32,295 nucleotides of DNA from JBBPYR01 sp038199755 (GTDB lineage Bacteria > Chloroflexota > Ktedonobacteria > Ktedonobacterales > Ktedonobacteraceae). The notes under the pieces were generated by a model. The model saw only the letters and a program-made list of their open reading frames with translations, had not been told where the DNA came from and ran no database searches. Numbering within the stretch: the stretch's first letter is position 1; each line of letters starts with the position of its first letter. Made by a program: the position numbers and the translations under genes. Shown in pieces: positions 1-8,226 of this stretch. The stretch covers positions 1-32,295 of the forward strand of contig JBBPYR010000321.1 of the NCBI GenBank assembly GCA_038199755.1. Reading direction: 5' to 3'.

Positions 1-105
1 CAGTCAAGAGGAGAATTAGTGAAAGGATCGTGCAGGTGATGTACAAAACACACACCCCATCGCCGCATTTCCCCTTTATAGATGAATACTAGAGGAAACA
101 ATAGG

Positions 106-1848
106 ATGACAGCAGAACAGGATGGGAAAAAGACCAATCTTATACAGCTTGGTCCCGGTGAAGGTAGCAAAGTAGAGCATGTAAAGGCCGAAAGTCAGTA
201 TTTACGCGGCCAGATTGTCGAGGAACTGCAAGAGGACACATCCCATTTTTCCGGGGATCAGGTCAATCTGATGAAGTTTCACGGCGTATATCAGCAAGAA
301 GATCGTGACGTACGCCAAGCCCGCAAAGCAGCGGGAACAGAAAAAGCCTATCAATTTATGGTACGCTCACGCATTCCAGGGGGTGTGCTCACTGCCGAGC
401 AATATTTAGCGCAAGACGACATTGCGGGTCAGTATGGAAACGACACCATGCGTATCACGACGCGGCAGGGTTTACAGTTGCACGGTATCCTCAAAGGCGA
501 CTTACATGCAACCATCCATAGCATCAATAAATCGCTACTCTCGACACTTGCTGCTTGTGGTGACGTAAATCGCAATGTCATGGCATGTCCCGCGCCAACC
601 AATGACGAAGCTCATCAAAGGGTGCAGGAGATTGCCAATCAAATTACGATGCGTCTGGCACCACGCACGAGTGCTTACCATGAAATCTGGATTGACGGTG
701 AAAAGGCCCATACCATCGAGCTAGAAGATTCGGAGCCAATTTATGGGCCGACCTATCTCCCTCGTAAGTTTAAGATTGGTATTGCCTTCCCTGATGACAA
801 CTGCATTGATATCTACACACAGGATATTGGCCTGATCGCGCATGTAGAAGACGCGAAGCTCACAGGTTTCAGCGTGGTCATTGGCGGCGGCATGGGCAAC
901 ACGCACGGCAAGAAAGAGACCTTTCCGCGTCTGGCGAGTCTGCTCTGCGATGTCGATCTTGAGCAGGTGCTCCCCCTCGTGGAAACGATTGTGACGGTGC
1001 AGCGCGATTATGGCGATCGTCAGAATCGTAAACATGCGCGTATGAAATATGTGGTTGAGGAGCGTGGTATCCAGTGGTTCCGTGAGCAGGTGGAGGAACG
1101 TCTCGGCTATCGCTTGCGCGATCCACGCCCCGTCGAGATTCACAATGTACACGATCATCTGGGCTGGCATGAGCAGGGAGATGGTCGCTGGTTCGTTGGC
1201 TTGCATATCGAAAATGGGCGCATCAAGGATACGGCAAGCAAGCAGATACGCACTGGGTTGCGCCATGTCATTGCGCACTACCGTCCAGGTATTCGCCTGA
1301 CCGCCCTCCAAAATATCCTTTTGACCGATATTCCCACCGAACAGCGGGCAGACATAGAAGCGATGCTTGCAACCTACGCCATCTCGACCAAGGCGGAGGA
1401 CGCAGGGGCATATCGCTTTGCCATGGCTTGCCCCGCGATGCCCACCTGTGGTCTAGCTCTGGCCGATGCTGAGCGTACACTCCCCACGATTATGGAGCAG
1501 ATCGAGGCTGAGTTCTGTTCCTTGGGCTTAGAGAAGGAGCCAATCAGCGTTCGTATGACTGGCTGTCCCAATGGTTGTGCGCGTCCCTATATGGGCGATA
1601 TCGGTTTTGTGGGGCGCACGAAGGATGTGTATAGCGTCTATGTTGGTGGTGACTGGGCTAATACACGCCTGAACACGCTTTATCAGGACTCGGTGCATGT
1701 GAAAGACCTGACCTCGACCCTGCGCCCGCTTTTCACACTGTGGAAGGATGAGCGGTTGCCGCAAGAGAGCTTTGGCGATTTCTGTCATCGGCTGGGTATC
1801 GAACACCTGCATGTCCGTGCCAACGAGATGATCTCTGCCAACGCGTAG
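106..1848 (+). CDS. Assimilatory sulfite reductase hemoprotein (siroheme/4Fe-4S)
   Basis: This enzyme reduces sulfite to sulfide with six electrons, using a coupled siroheme and 4Fe-4S cluster in the cytoplasm. The cluster-binding motif is complete: ACPAMPTCGLA (Cys442 and Cys448) and TGCPNGCARP (Cys487 and Cys491), numbered from the ATG at 106. Other family signatures are GDVNRNVMACPAP, YHEIWIDGE, YGPTYLPRKFKIG and QRDYGDRQNRKHAR, which resemble CysI/ferredoxin-type sulfite reductases more than nitrite reductases. The length of 580 aa is normal. The frame extends up to an ATG at 82, but AGAGGAA at 91-97 sits 8 nt before the ATG at 106, so 106 is preferred. Genes for siroheme synthesis follow on the same strand, which fits its cofactor need. 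The electron donor (ferredoxin or an NADPH flavoprotein) is not visible here, and a nitrite reductase role cannot be fully excluded. Confidence 0.93.
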   Translation: MTAEQDGKKTNLIQLGPGEGSKVEHVKAESQYLRGQIVEELQEDTSHFSGDQVNLMKFHGVYQQEDRDVRQARKAAGTEKAYQFMVRSRIPGGVLTAEQYLAQDDIAGQYGNDTMRITTRQGLQLHGILKGDLHATIHSINKSLLSTLAACGDVNRNVMACPAPTNDEAHQRVQEIANQITMRLAPRTSAYHEIWIDGEKAHTIELEDSEPIYGPTYLPRKFKIGIAFPDDNCIDIYTQDIGLIAHVEDAKLTGFSVVIGGGMGNTHGKKETFPRLASLLCDVDLEQVLPLVETIVTVQRDYGDRQNRKHARMKYVVEERGIQWFREQVEERLGYRLRDPRPVEIHNVHDHLGWHEQGDGRWFVGLHIENGRIKDTASKQIRTGLRHVIAHYRPGIRLTALQNILLTDIPTEQRADIEAMLATYAISTKAEDAGAYRFAMACPAMPTCGLALADAERTLPTIMEQIEAEFCSLGLEKEPISVRMTGCPNGCARPYMGDIGFVGRTKDVYSVYVGGDWANTRLNTLYQDSVHVKDLTSTLRPLFTLWKDERLPQESFGDFCHRLGIEHLHVRANEMISANA

Positions 1849-1912
1849 GGACGCGATGATGCTCTTTAAATTGAAAATGGATGAACGTGTAATCGCGTAG
1901 GCAGCAGCGAGC

Positions 1913-1966
1913 TCCGTAGGGGCTAGCTTGATCGCGCCCCAAGGCGATTGAGCTGGCCCCTACGGA
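1913..1966. repeat. Palindromic intergenic repeat, CCGTAGGGGC family (copy 1)
   Basis: The two 23-nt arms, 1913-1935 and 1944-1966, are inverted copies with three mismatches around an 8-nt loop. The outer end reads TCCGTAGGGGC. Related sequences occur at 24062-24170, 30136-30162 and 32226-32251. It lies between the sulfite reductase and sirC genes, where an RNA hairpin could affect transcript stability within the operon. Confidence 0.75.
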
Positions 1967-2029
1967 TGGATTCCATTGTTCTCAGTTTATTTTAAAGCGC
2001 ATTACCGCATCTAACAGGAGAGCCAATAG

Positions 2030-2722
2030 ATGCCCAACTATTATCCTATCATGCTTGATGTGCGTGGCCGTCGATCTCTTGTGATCGGCGGCGACCGCAT
2101 TGCCGCAGAGAAAGCTGCCGCACTGCTCGCCAGTGGCGCACTCGTCACTATTATGAGTCCTACGTTTGGGGCCGAAGTGTTGGCCTTGCATGAGCAGCAG
2201 AAGGTGGAACTACGCCAAAAAGCCTATGAACGCGGCGATTTAGAGGGAGCTTTTGTGGTTGTTGCCGCGACCAACGACCCACAATTGATCGAGGCCATCT
2301 GGTCAGAGGCGCAAGAGCGTGGACAACTAGTCAACATTGTGGACGTTCCGGCACGCTGCAATTTTATCGTGCCCTCGATTCTACGCCGCGATCAACTCAC
2401 GATAGCCGTGTCGACTGAGGGTGCCAGCCCAAGCTTGGCTAAGCGCATACGCCAACGTCTGGAGCGGCTCTTCCCATCGGCGTACGGTCCCTATTTGCGT
2501 CTCGCGGCGGTGGTGCGTTCACACATGCGACGGCAAGGTTTGTCTTATGATCGGCGCGATGACTTCTTTGGTGATTATGAAGCGTCGGATGTCCTGGCAT
2601 ATCTGGAACAGGGACGAGAACAGGAAGCGATTGCGCTTACCAGCCAACTGCTCGCAAACTACGAAGTAGTAGTTCCAGCAACCGCTATTCACACTGATTT
2701 GCAGAAGGCAGTAGAAGATTGA
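2030..2722 (+). CDS. Precorrin-2 dehydrogenase / sirohydrochlorin ferrochelatase-like (SirC/Met8/CysG-N)
   Basis: This protein oxidises precorrin-2 to sirohydrochlorin with NAD+; some relatives also insert iron to make siroheme. The N-terminus (MPNYYPIMLDVRGRR) runs into a Rossmann NAD-binding segment, LVIGGDRIAAEKAAALL (about residues 17-33). The family region around NIVDVPARCNFIVPSILRRD and the substrate-loop motif STEGASPSLAKRIR follow. At 230 aa it matches standalone SirC/Met8 proteins and has no fused methyltransferase. AGGAG at 2016-2020 lies 9 nt before the ATG. Its stop overlaps the possible TTG start of the next gene, suggesting translational coupling. No separate SirB-type chelatase is in the window, so this protein may also be the chelatase (inference). 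Confidence 0.88.
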   Translation: MPNYYPIMLDVRGRRSLVIGGDRIAAEKAAALLASGALVTIMSPTFGAEVLALHEQQKVELRQKAYERGDLEGAFVVVAATNDPQLIEAIWSEAQERGQLVNIVDVPARCNFIVPSILRRDQLTIAVSTEGASPSLAKRIRQRLERLFPSAYGPYLRLAAVVRSHMRRQGLSYDRRDDFFGDYEASDVLAYLEQGREQEAIALTSQLLANYEVVVPATAIHTDLQKAVED

Positions 2723-3585
2723 TTAAAACGAGTGAGATGCAGACACAACGCGGCTGGGTAGATAGCCAGGGGTGCCCTCAACAGCCTCATAGTACAGCAC
2801 GTGGCATCGTGTATCTGATGGGAGCGGGCCCCGGCGACCCTGAGTTAATCACGCTCAAAGGGATACGTCGTTTACGCCAGGCCGATGTGGTGCTCTATGA
2901 CCGCCTTATTAACGATGAACTACTGGGTGAAGCCAAAGCAGAGGCTGAACTGATTTTTGTGGGGAAGCAGCCTACCAATCATAGTATGAGACAAGAAGAG
3001 ATCAACGCACTGCTCATTCAGCATGCGCAGCAGGGGCGTATGGTCGTGCGTCTCAAAGGCGGCGATCCCTTTGTGTTCGGGCGTGGTGGCGAAGAGGCAT
3101 TGGCTCTGGCGGAGGCCAATATTCCTTTTGAGGTGATTCCGGGCATTAGTTCTGCCATTGCCGTGCCAGCCTACGCGGGTATTCCCGTTACCCATCGCAA
3201 TCATACCTCTGCAGTCACGATTATTACTGGCCATGAGAAAGAACACGCGCAAGCTCCAACCCTAGACTGGGCGGCACTGGCAAAAATTGGCGGCACGCTG
3301 GTTATTCTAATGGGGGTCAAGGAGCTTCCTGGGATTACACGGCGGCTGCTCGATGGTGGACTCGCACCTGACACGCCTGTCGCCGCTATTCAAGAAGGCA
3401 CCACGCCGCAGCAACGGGTGGTCAAAGGAACGCTAGAGACCATTGCGACGCAGGCGATAGAGGCACACATTACATCACCCGCGATTGTCGTCGTCGGAAC
3501 GGTGGTCTCGCTAAGCAACTCGCTCTCCTGGTATGAAACTGCTCTGGCCGCTAAAACACAGGATGCATGGTACGCCATTGGCTAG
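2719..3585 (+). CDS. cobA: Uroporphyrinogen-III C-methyltransferase (SUMT)
   Basis: SUMT transfers two methyl groups from S-adenosylmethionine to uroporphyrinogen III, giving precorrin-2, the substrate of the upstream SirC-like enzyme. Diagnostic motifs are YLMGAGPGDPELITLKG, the glycine-rich SAM loop VVRLKGGDPFVFGRGGEEA, and VIPGISSAIAVPAYAGIPVTHR; later TLVILMGVKELP also fits. There is no HemD fusion. The start is uncertain. A TTG at 2719 overlaps the sirC stop (TTGA), while an ATG at 2737 gives a protein six residues shorter. Conserved homology begins only near residue 30, so either start gives a complete enzyme. It completes a sulfite reductase-sirC-cobA operon that makes siroheme for the reductase encoded first. 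Its 3' end overlaps the convergent gene at 3551 by 35 nt. Confidence 0.92.
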   Translation: MIKTSEMQTQRGWVDSQGCPQQPHSTARGIVYLMGAGPGDPELITLKGIRRLRQADVVLYDRLINDELLGEAKAEAELIFVGKQPTNHSMRQEEINALLIQHAQQGRMVVRLKGGDPFVFGRGGEEALALAEANIPFEVIPGISSAIAVPAYAGIPVTHRNHTSAVTIITGHEKEHAQAPTLDWAALAKIGGTLVILMGVKELPGITRRLLDGGLAPDTPVAAIQEGTTPQQRVVKGTLETIATQAIEAHITSPAIVVVGTVVSLSNSLSWYETALAAKTQDAWYAIG

Positions 3586-4036
3586 GTGCGGCGTTCTTAA
3601 TTGCTGGCTCCCAACCCGGCTCACCAAATAAAATAGCACTGTTCCATTTCGGGTTCTTGCTATAGAACTGGTAACGAATCTGCCAGCTACGCCCGATCCT
3701 CTGCTTCTCATGGCAAGCAGTATCTACACCAAGCTGAAATGCGAGTAACTGCGCATAGTAGGGTTGCAATCCATATTCCAGTTCATCGGTGTCGAGTTCA
3801 TGATCGACAAAGGCCATTTGGAGATCGAAACAGTAAGGATAATCCATTACCTCTGGATCGCGGTCTTCCTCGTCCGCTTTATGAATAAGCACAAGTAGCC
3901 CTAGCATTTCAAATTGATAATATGGCTCGCCCATAAAAGAAGTAAATTTGAATGGGGGCAGCGACAATTGTTTACATATCTCTGAAGCAAGCTGCTGTAA
4001 TGATTTGTCTGTCTTTATGCAGATTTGAAACGACAT
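3551..4036 (-). CDS. Hypothetical protein, 161 aa
   Basis: I do not recognise a family. The protein is acidic, soluble and rich in aromatic residues, with no signal peptide or membrane segment. The middle holds an acidic stretch (HKADEEDRDPEVMDYPYCFD) and the C-terminal part is Trp/Tyr-rich (RSWQIRYQFYSKNPKWNS). The ATG is supported by AAGGAG 8 nt upstream, so it is probably a real gene. It follows the caspase-WD40 gene on the same strand after 73 nt and may be co-transcribed with it. The 3' end runs 35 nt into the convergent cobA gene. The compact size and composition would suit a small partner or immunity-type protein, but nothing seen proves that. Confidence 0.65.
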   Translation of the reverse strand: MSFQICIKTDKSLQQLASEICKQLSLPPFKFTSFMGEPYYQFEMLGLLVLIHKADEEDRDPEVMDYPYCFDLQMAFVDHELDTDELEYGLQPYYAQLLAFQLGVDTACHEKQRIGRSWQIRYQFYSKNPKWNSAILFGEPGWEPAIKNAAPSQWRTMHPVF

Positions 4037-4109
4037 ACGAATGGCTCCTTGTTGGAGTGAGGTAGGCAGGCAATGGGTAGCCCAATCTTACGCCTGTTCA
4101 ATAAAGGTG

Positions 4110-5804
4110 TCAAGAGACTTCTGTTCGCCATACACGCACGGCACCGTCTTCGGCACTGTTTGCTAAGAGACCGTTCGCCCCAAAGACCACGCCATATACT
4201 TCTATACGATGATTGATAGTGTGTAACTCACGCCCATGATGGACATCCCATAGTTTTAGTGAACCATCTTCTGAACCCGAAACGAGTAGGCGACCATCAG
4301 CCGAAAAATCAACCGTCCAGACCGCTCCATCATGCCCTGTGAGCGTCTGCACAATTTGTCCCGTGATGGTATCCCACAGGCAAATGCTGCCATCTGCAGA
4401 ACACGATGCAAGCAGGTTATCACGTGGCGACCATGCCACGCCGTAGACGATATCGGTATAGCGCAGGCGGCGTTGTAGCACCCCATTGGGAACATCCCAT
4501 AAACAGATGCTGCGGTCAAAAGAGCACGATGCGAGCAGTTGGCTATCATAGGAGAAGTCGACGCCCACGACAACATTGTGGTGGCCGACCAGCGTTTGTT
4601 GGAGCTCGCCCGTGGCGGGATTCCAGATACGCACCGTCTCATCATTTGAGCATGAAGCCAATTTCCCATTATCGGGAGAAAATGCTACCGTCCAGACCGC
4701 GCTCTGGTGGCCGCTTAACGTCTTTTGCAATTCGCCGGTACGTATATTCCAGAGGCATACCATCTTATCCTCGGAACACGAGGCAACCAGCGTATTATCA
4801 GGCGAGATATCAACGCCCATCACCGCCCCCGTGTGGCCCGTTAAGGTGTGTAAGAGGGTGCCTGAAGCGGTATCCCACAGGCGCACCGTCATATCTTCTC
4901 CACAGGAGGCAATTTGCGCACCATCAGGCGAAAAAACCACATCATCAGCGTGGCCACGATGCCCCACCAGCATATGCAGTGGCGTTACCGTGACTGAGGC
5001 CACGCCGCGCCCACGTGCCAGCCGCAAGGGATCGGGTGCCGTTTTCCATTCCGCCCATTCTAGCAGCACCATCGAGCCATGTTCATAGCCGAATTTTTGC
5101 GGGTACTGTGGCTCATCCCAGCCCATTTGCTCATCCAGATAATCGTAGAGCGTGCCCAGCGTGATACGGCCTGTGCGGGTATTTGCCGCCTCACCATCTA
5201 AGGCGTCAAGCAGGTGCGTCATGAACATGCCATGCCCCTGCTCTAACTGCTCCTGCGATACCTCATTGACACGCTGTGAGGTGAGGAACACGCGCCCATG
5301 GGTGCGCGGCAGGTCATACAATGCCTGCCCGAATAGACGCCCCACGTTGTCATTTGGGGCTTGCTTCCCCCATCCTGAACCCGCTTGCGCAATATCAAGC
5401 AGTGTCAGAATATGGCCAGCCTTCGAGTCATACAGGTAGTGATCGATAAAGGTAGGGATATGCAAGCCCGTGGTGGGCCGCTGCGTGCGCGTTGTATGCA
5501 ATGCTAGGTACCCATCTTGGGTGGCGGCATCGAAAAAAGCATATCCGGCGAAATAAAATAGCACAAAATCGTCTGCTTGTGCCCGCACCAGCAAGAGATC
5601 ACGCAGGGAGCTTTCCACTTCATCGCGTGTCGCCTGCTCACCATCCAGGTAGATGACCTGGTCGGGTTGCCAACCGCCGCGCTCCGGAGCGATCAAAAGC
5701 TCATAAAGGGCACGCGCATCATTCTGTGCGAAGTGCAGGGTAGGAAAGTCTTCTCCATTATGATAGTGGTCTATACCCACGATGATTGCGTAACGTTGTT
5801 CCAC
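4110..5804 (-). CDS. Caspase-fold (C14-like) protein with C-terminal WD40 propeller; catalytic dyad substituted
   Basis: The N-terminal ~250 residues read as a caspase/metacaspase-like p20 domain: YAIIVGIDHY at the start, NDARALYELL, then DDFVLFYFAGYAFFD, HILTLLDIAQAGSGW and RVFLTSQRVNE. In active relatives the third block has GHG and the fourth has D-x-C-H-S-G. Here the His position is Tyr88 and the Cys position is Ala139, so the usual dyad is absent. From about residue 274 there are seven WD40 repeats of ~42 residues, most with GH near the start and WD/WN near the end, enough for one closed beta-propeller. No membrane segment is visible. The start is GTG at 5804 with AGAGGAA just upstream. 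A scaffold or sensor role is inferred; proteolysis looks unlikely. Confidence 0.85.
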   Translation of the reverse strand: MEQRYAIIVGIDHYHNGEDFPTLHFAQNDARALYELLIAPERGGWQPDQVIYLDGEQATRDEVESSLRDLLLVRAQADDFVLFYFAGYAFFDAATQDGYLALHTTRTQRPTTGLHIPTFIDHYLYDSKAGHILTLLDIAQAGSGWGKQAPNDNVGRLFGQALYDLPRTHGRVFLTSQRVNEVSQEQLEQGHGMFMTHLLDALDGEAANTRTGRITLGTLYDYLDEQMGWDEPQYPQKFGYEHGSMVLLEWAEWKTAPDPLRLARGRGVASVTVTPLHMLVGHRGHADDVVFSPDGAQIASCGEDMTVRLWDTASGTLLHTLTGHTGAVMGVDISPDNTLVASCSEDKMVCLWNIRTGELQKTLSGHQSAVWTVAFSPDNGKLASCSNDETVRIWNPATGELQQTLVGHHNVVVGVDFSYDSQLLASCSFDRSICLWDVPNGVLQRRLRYTDIVYGVAWSPRDNLLASCSADGSICLWDTITGQIVQTLTGHDGAVWTVDFSADGRLLVSGSEDGSLKLWDVHHGRELHTINHRIEVYGVVFGANGLLANSAEDGAVRVWRTEVS

Positions 5805-6031
5805 TCTATTCCTCTTTGTTGCTGTTCTCGTTTTTTCTGTACTTTTGCATTATACTATAGGAGAGCACGATGTAGTACCCAGACCAGATAAACGCGAGCA
5901 GGAAACCTTTTGTCATCTAAAACGTAATTATATCGTATCCCAAGTATATACTTCAGCGTCCATCATCATTGTATGGTAGACGTTTTACTGGATAGACAGC
6001 GAGACCCCTGTAAACTGTAGACATTAGATAC

Positions 6032-6067
6032 CTTGTGCGTGTAATATACGAATACTAGACGCACAAG
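6032..6067. promoter_or_regulatory. Inverted repeat upstream of ftsH (possible operator)
   Basis: CTTGTGCGT at 6032-6040 and ACGCACAAG at 6059-6067 are perfect inverted copies separated by 18 nt. They end 65 nt before the ftsH ATG, and the spacer is AT-rich (gtaatatacgaatactag). The spacing could suit a dimeric regulator or an RNA hairpin; the sequence does not match a regulator I know. Confidence 0.45.
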
Positions 6068-6081
6068 TCATTTTCAACAAC

Positions 6082-6110
6082 CTCGTGAGGATAGGGAGCT
6101 ATCCGACGAG
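6082..6110 (+). promoter_or_regulatory. Leader hairpin just before ftsH
   Basis: CTCGT (6082-6086) pairs with ACGAG (6106-6110), and GGATAG (6089-6094) pairs with CTATCC (6099-6104), giving 11 bp with small internal loops. It lies just 5' of the weak ribosome site AGGAA (6113-6117), so it could influence ftsH translation. That role is inferred. Confidence 0.45.
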
Positions 6111-6132
6111 ATAGGAAAGCGAGTCTGAACCA

Positions 6133-8136
6133 ATGGACGCTCAGGCTATATATATGTACCAGAATAACCCAAATGATCAGGGTTCGAAAGGTACACCACG
6201 CCCCAATAATGGTGGCAAGGGTAGCAATGGCAGCCCAGGCGGAAATGGCGGAGGCAGTAGCTTCTCTTTCCTCTTCCGCACTATATTGATTGTCGTAGTA
6301 GCTTTACTAGGCTGGTACGTCTTTCAGTTCTTTATGCAAAGCAACAATAGCACCAGCTCGTCTAACAACGCGGTAGAAGTACCCTACAGTACGTTCTATA
6401 ATGAGGTGCAGAACGATAATGTGCAGAGTGTTATCTTTCAAGGGCAGGATATCTATGGCACCTTTAAGAAGGCCGTGAATGTTCCTGACGCCACGAGTGC
6501 GACGAAGGAAGGGATCAACTTCCATCTGACGCAATTGCCCAACGGGGACCCGACGCTGAATGCGTTGATCCTCAAGCATGTGCCAAATTTCCAGACCAAG
6601 GCAGTGCAAGATAATAATCTGTTGTTTACCATCCTCATCAACCTGCTACCGTGGCTTTTGGTGATTGGTGTGTTCTTCTTTATTGCGCGCCGCGCCACAC
6701 AGAGCCAGCAGAACATCTTTAGTTTCGGCAAGAGCCGGGCCAAGGTCATTTTAGAGGACAGGCCCAGCACCACCTTTGCTGATGTCGCAGGCGTGGACGA
6801 GGCGAAGAACGATCTTGTTGAGGTGGTGGATTTCCTCAAGACGCCGCAGAAGTTTCAGCGACTCGGTGGCAAGATTCCGCGTGGTGTGTTGCTCGTTGGC
6901 CCTCCCGGAACCGGTAAAACCCTGCTAGCACGTGCCGTTGCGGGTGAAGCGGGCGTGCCGTTCTTCTCCATGAGCGGCTCCGAGTTTGTTGAGGTTCTGG
7001 TGGGTGTTGGTGCCAGCCGCGTGCGTGACCTGTTCGAGCAAGCCAAGAAAGCCGCGCCGAGCATCATCTTCATTGATGAAATCGATGCTGTTGGTCGTCA
7101 ACGTGGTTCCAGCATTAATAGCAATGACGAGCGCGAACAGACGTTGAATCAGTTGCTGGTAGAGATGGATGGCTTTGATACACGGCAAGCCGTGGTCGTC
7201 ATCGCCGCGACGAACCGACCCGATGGCTTGGATAAAGCTCTGTTGCGTCCTGGCCGCTTTGACCGTCGTGTCACGGTTGAACGTCCCGATTGGAATGGTC
7301 GCCTTGCCATTCTCAAGATTCACTCGCATGATGTGCCATTGGCGAAGGATGTAGACTTGATAACGGTTGCGCGTGCTACTCCTGGCATGGTGGGCGCGGA
7401 CCTGGCAAACCTGGTCAATGAGGCGGCCTTGCTTGCGGCACGGCGCAACCTTGACGCGGTCAATCAAAAGTGTTTCGAAGAGTCACTAGATAAGATTTTG
7501 ATTGGTGCCGAGCGACCACTCGTGTTGAGCGAGGAAGATTTGAATGTCGTGGCCTACCACGAAGGTGGGCACGCCCTCACAGGTCTGCTACAGGAGTTTG
7601 TAGACCCGGTCACAAAGGTCACGATTGTGCCGCGTGGTCAGGCTCTTGGCGTAACCATGTACACCCCACTCGATGATCGCTATAACTATTCCAAGGAGTA
7701 CTTGGAAGCACAGTTGGTCACGGCATTAGGTGGACGCGCCGCCGAAGAGGTTGCTATCGGGCATATCACCACAGGTGCCGAAAACGACCTGCAACGTGTC
7801 ACGGCTATTGCGCGACAAATGGTTACGCGCTGGGGCATGAGCGAACGCCTTGGCACCATCTCCTATAGTGAGCGTGAGGACCCCTTCGCAGGCACCGCGC
7901 TAGCATCGGGTGCGCGCGACTATAGTGAGCGCACGGCCAGTGTGATCGACGAAGAGGTGAATCGTCTTGTCAAGTGGGCCTATGAACGCGCTGTCTCGCT
8001 TCTGAGTGAGAACCGTACGACGCTTGACCGCGTGGCCCAGACGTTGCGCTTGCACGAGACAGTTGACGCGAAGCAACTCCGTGACATCATGATTGAAACC
8101 GGAGCTATTAACGCTGCACCCGCCTCGTATCGCTAG
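6133..8136 (+). CDS. ftsH: ATP-dependent zinc metalloprotease FtsH
   Basis: FtsH is a membrane-anchored hexameric AAA+ protease that unfolds and degrades membrane and short-lived cytosolic proteins. The N-terminal 42 residues are Gly/Asn-rich. TM1 is near residues 44-67 (FSFLFRTILIVVVALLGWYV) and TM2 near 163-185. Between them is the small external domain. The AAA module has Walker A GPPGTGKT (256-263), Walker B IIFIDE (311-316) and the second region of homology with arginine fingers (NRPDGLDKALLRPGRFDR). The zinc site is HEGGH (476-480), fitting HExxH although HEAGH is commoner; the later metal ligand Asp is in TTGAENDLQR. The length of 667 aa is normal. The ATG at 6133 has only a weak, distant ribosome site (15 nt); an ATG at 6154 has none. 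It is monocistronic and ends at a long hairpin. Confidence 0.96.
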   Translation: MDAQAIYMYQNNPNDQGSKGTPRPNNGGKGSNGSPGGNGGGSSFSFLFRTILIVVVALLGWYVFQFFMQSNNSTSSSNNAVEVPYSTFYNEVQNDNVQSVIFQGQDIYGTFKKAVNVPDATSATKEGINFHLTQLPNGDPTLNALILKHVPNFQTKAVQDNNLLFTILINLLPWLLVIGVFFFIARRATQSQQNIFSFGKSRAKVILEDRPSTTFADVAGVDEAKNDLVEVVDFLKTPQKFQRLGGKIPRGVLLVGPPGTGKTLLARAVAGEAGVPFFSMSGSEFVEVLVGVGASRVRDLFEQAKKAAPSIIFIDEIDAVGRQRGSSINSNDEREQTLNQLLVEMDGFDTRQAVVVIAATNRPDGLDKALLRPGRFDRRVTVERPDWNGRLAILKIHSHDVPLAKDVDLITVARATPGMVGADLANLVNEAALLAARRNLDAVNQKCFEESLDKILIGAERPLVLSEEDLNVVAYHEGGHALTGLLQEFVDPVTKVTIVPRGQALGVTMYTPLDDRYNYSKEYLEAQLVTALGGRAAEEVAIGHITTGAENDLQRVTAIARQMVTRWGMSERLGTISYSEREDPFAGTALASGARDYSERTASVIDEEVNRLVKWAYERAVSLLSENRTTLDRVAQTLRLHETVDAKQLRDIMIETGAINAAPASYR

Positions 8137-8146
8137 ATACATGGGT

Positions 8147-8209
8147 GTTTGCAGACAAATGAACATCCCTGCTCTCTGCGAGGGCAGGGATGTTCATTTG
8201 TCTGCAAAC
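8147..8209. terminator. 26-bp perfect hairpin between convergent ftsH and cheA-like genes
   Basis: Arms 8147-8172 and 8184-8209 are exact inverted copies around an 11-nt loop. It lies between the ends of two convergent genes, so it can act on both transcripts. No T-run follows on either side, so it may block 3' exonucleases or opposing transcription rather than be a classical intrinsic terminator. Confidence 0.75.
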
Positions 8210-8226
8210 TGAACACAGTTGAAGCG

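Larger units (their letters stand above)
5805..6132. other. Divergent intergenic region between caspase-WD40 gene and ftsH
   Basis: This 328-nt gap holds the promoters of two divergent genes and no convincing ORF. A minus-strand TATAAT lies at 5849-5854, 45 nt before the GTG start, but its -35 is weak. The ftsH side carries an inverted repeat at 6032-6067 and a leader hairpin at 6082-6110, listed separately. Confidence 0.6.

Noticed and set aside
721..1311. Minus-strand ORF (196 codons) within the sulfite reductase gene
   Set aside because: A shadow of a strongly conserved gene, with no motif of its own.
4406..4993. Plus-strand ORF (195 codons) opposite the WD40 repeats
   Set aside because: Its open frame results from the repeated WD40 coding sequence; the composition is Arg/His/Pro-rich and unlike a protein.
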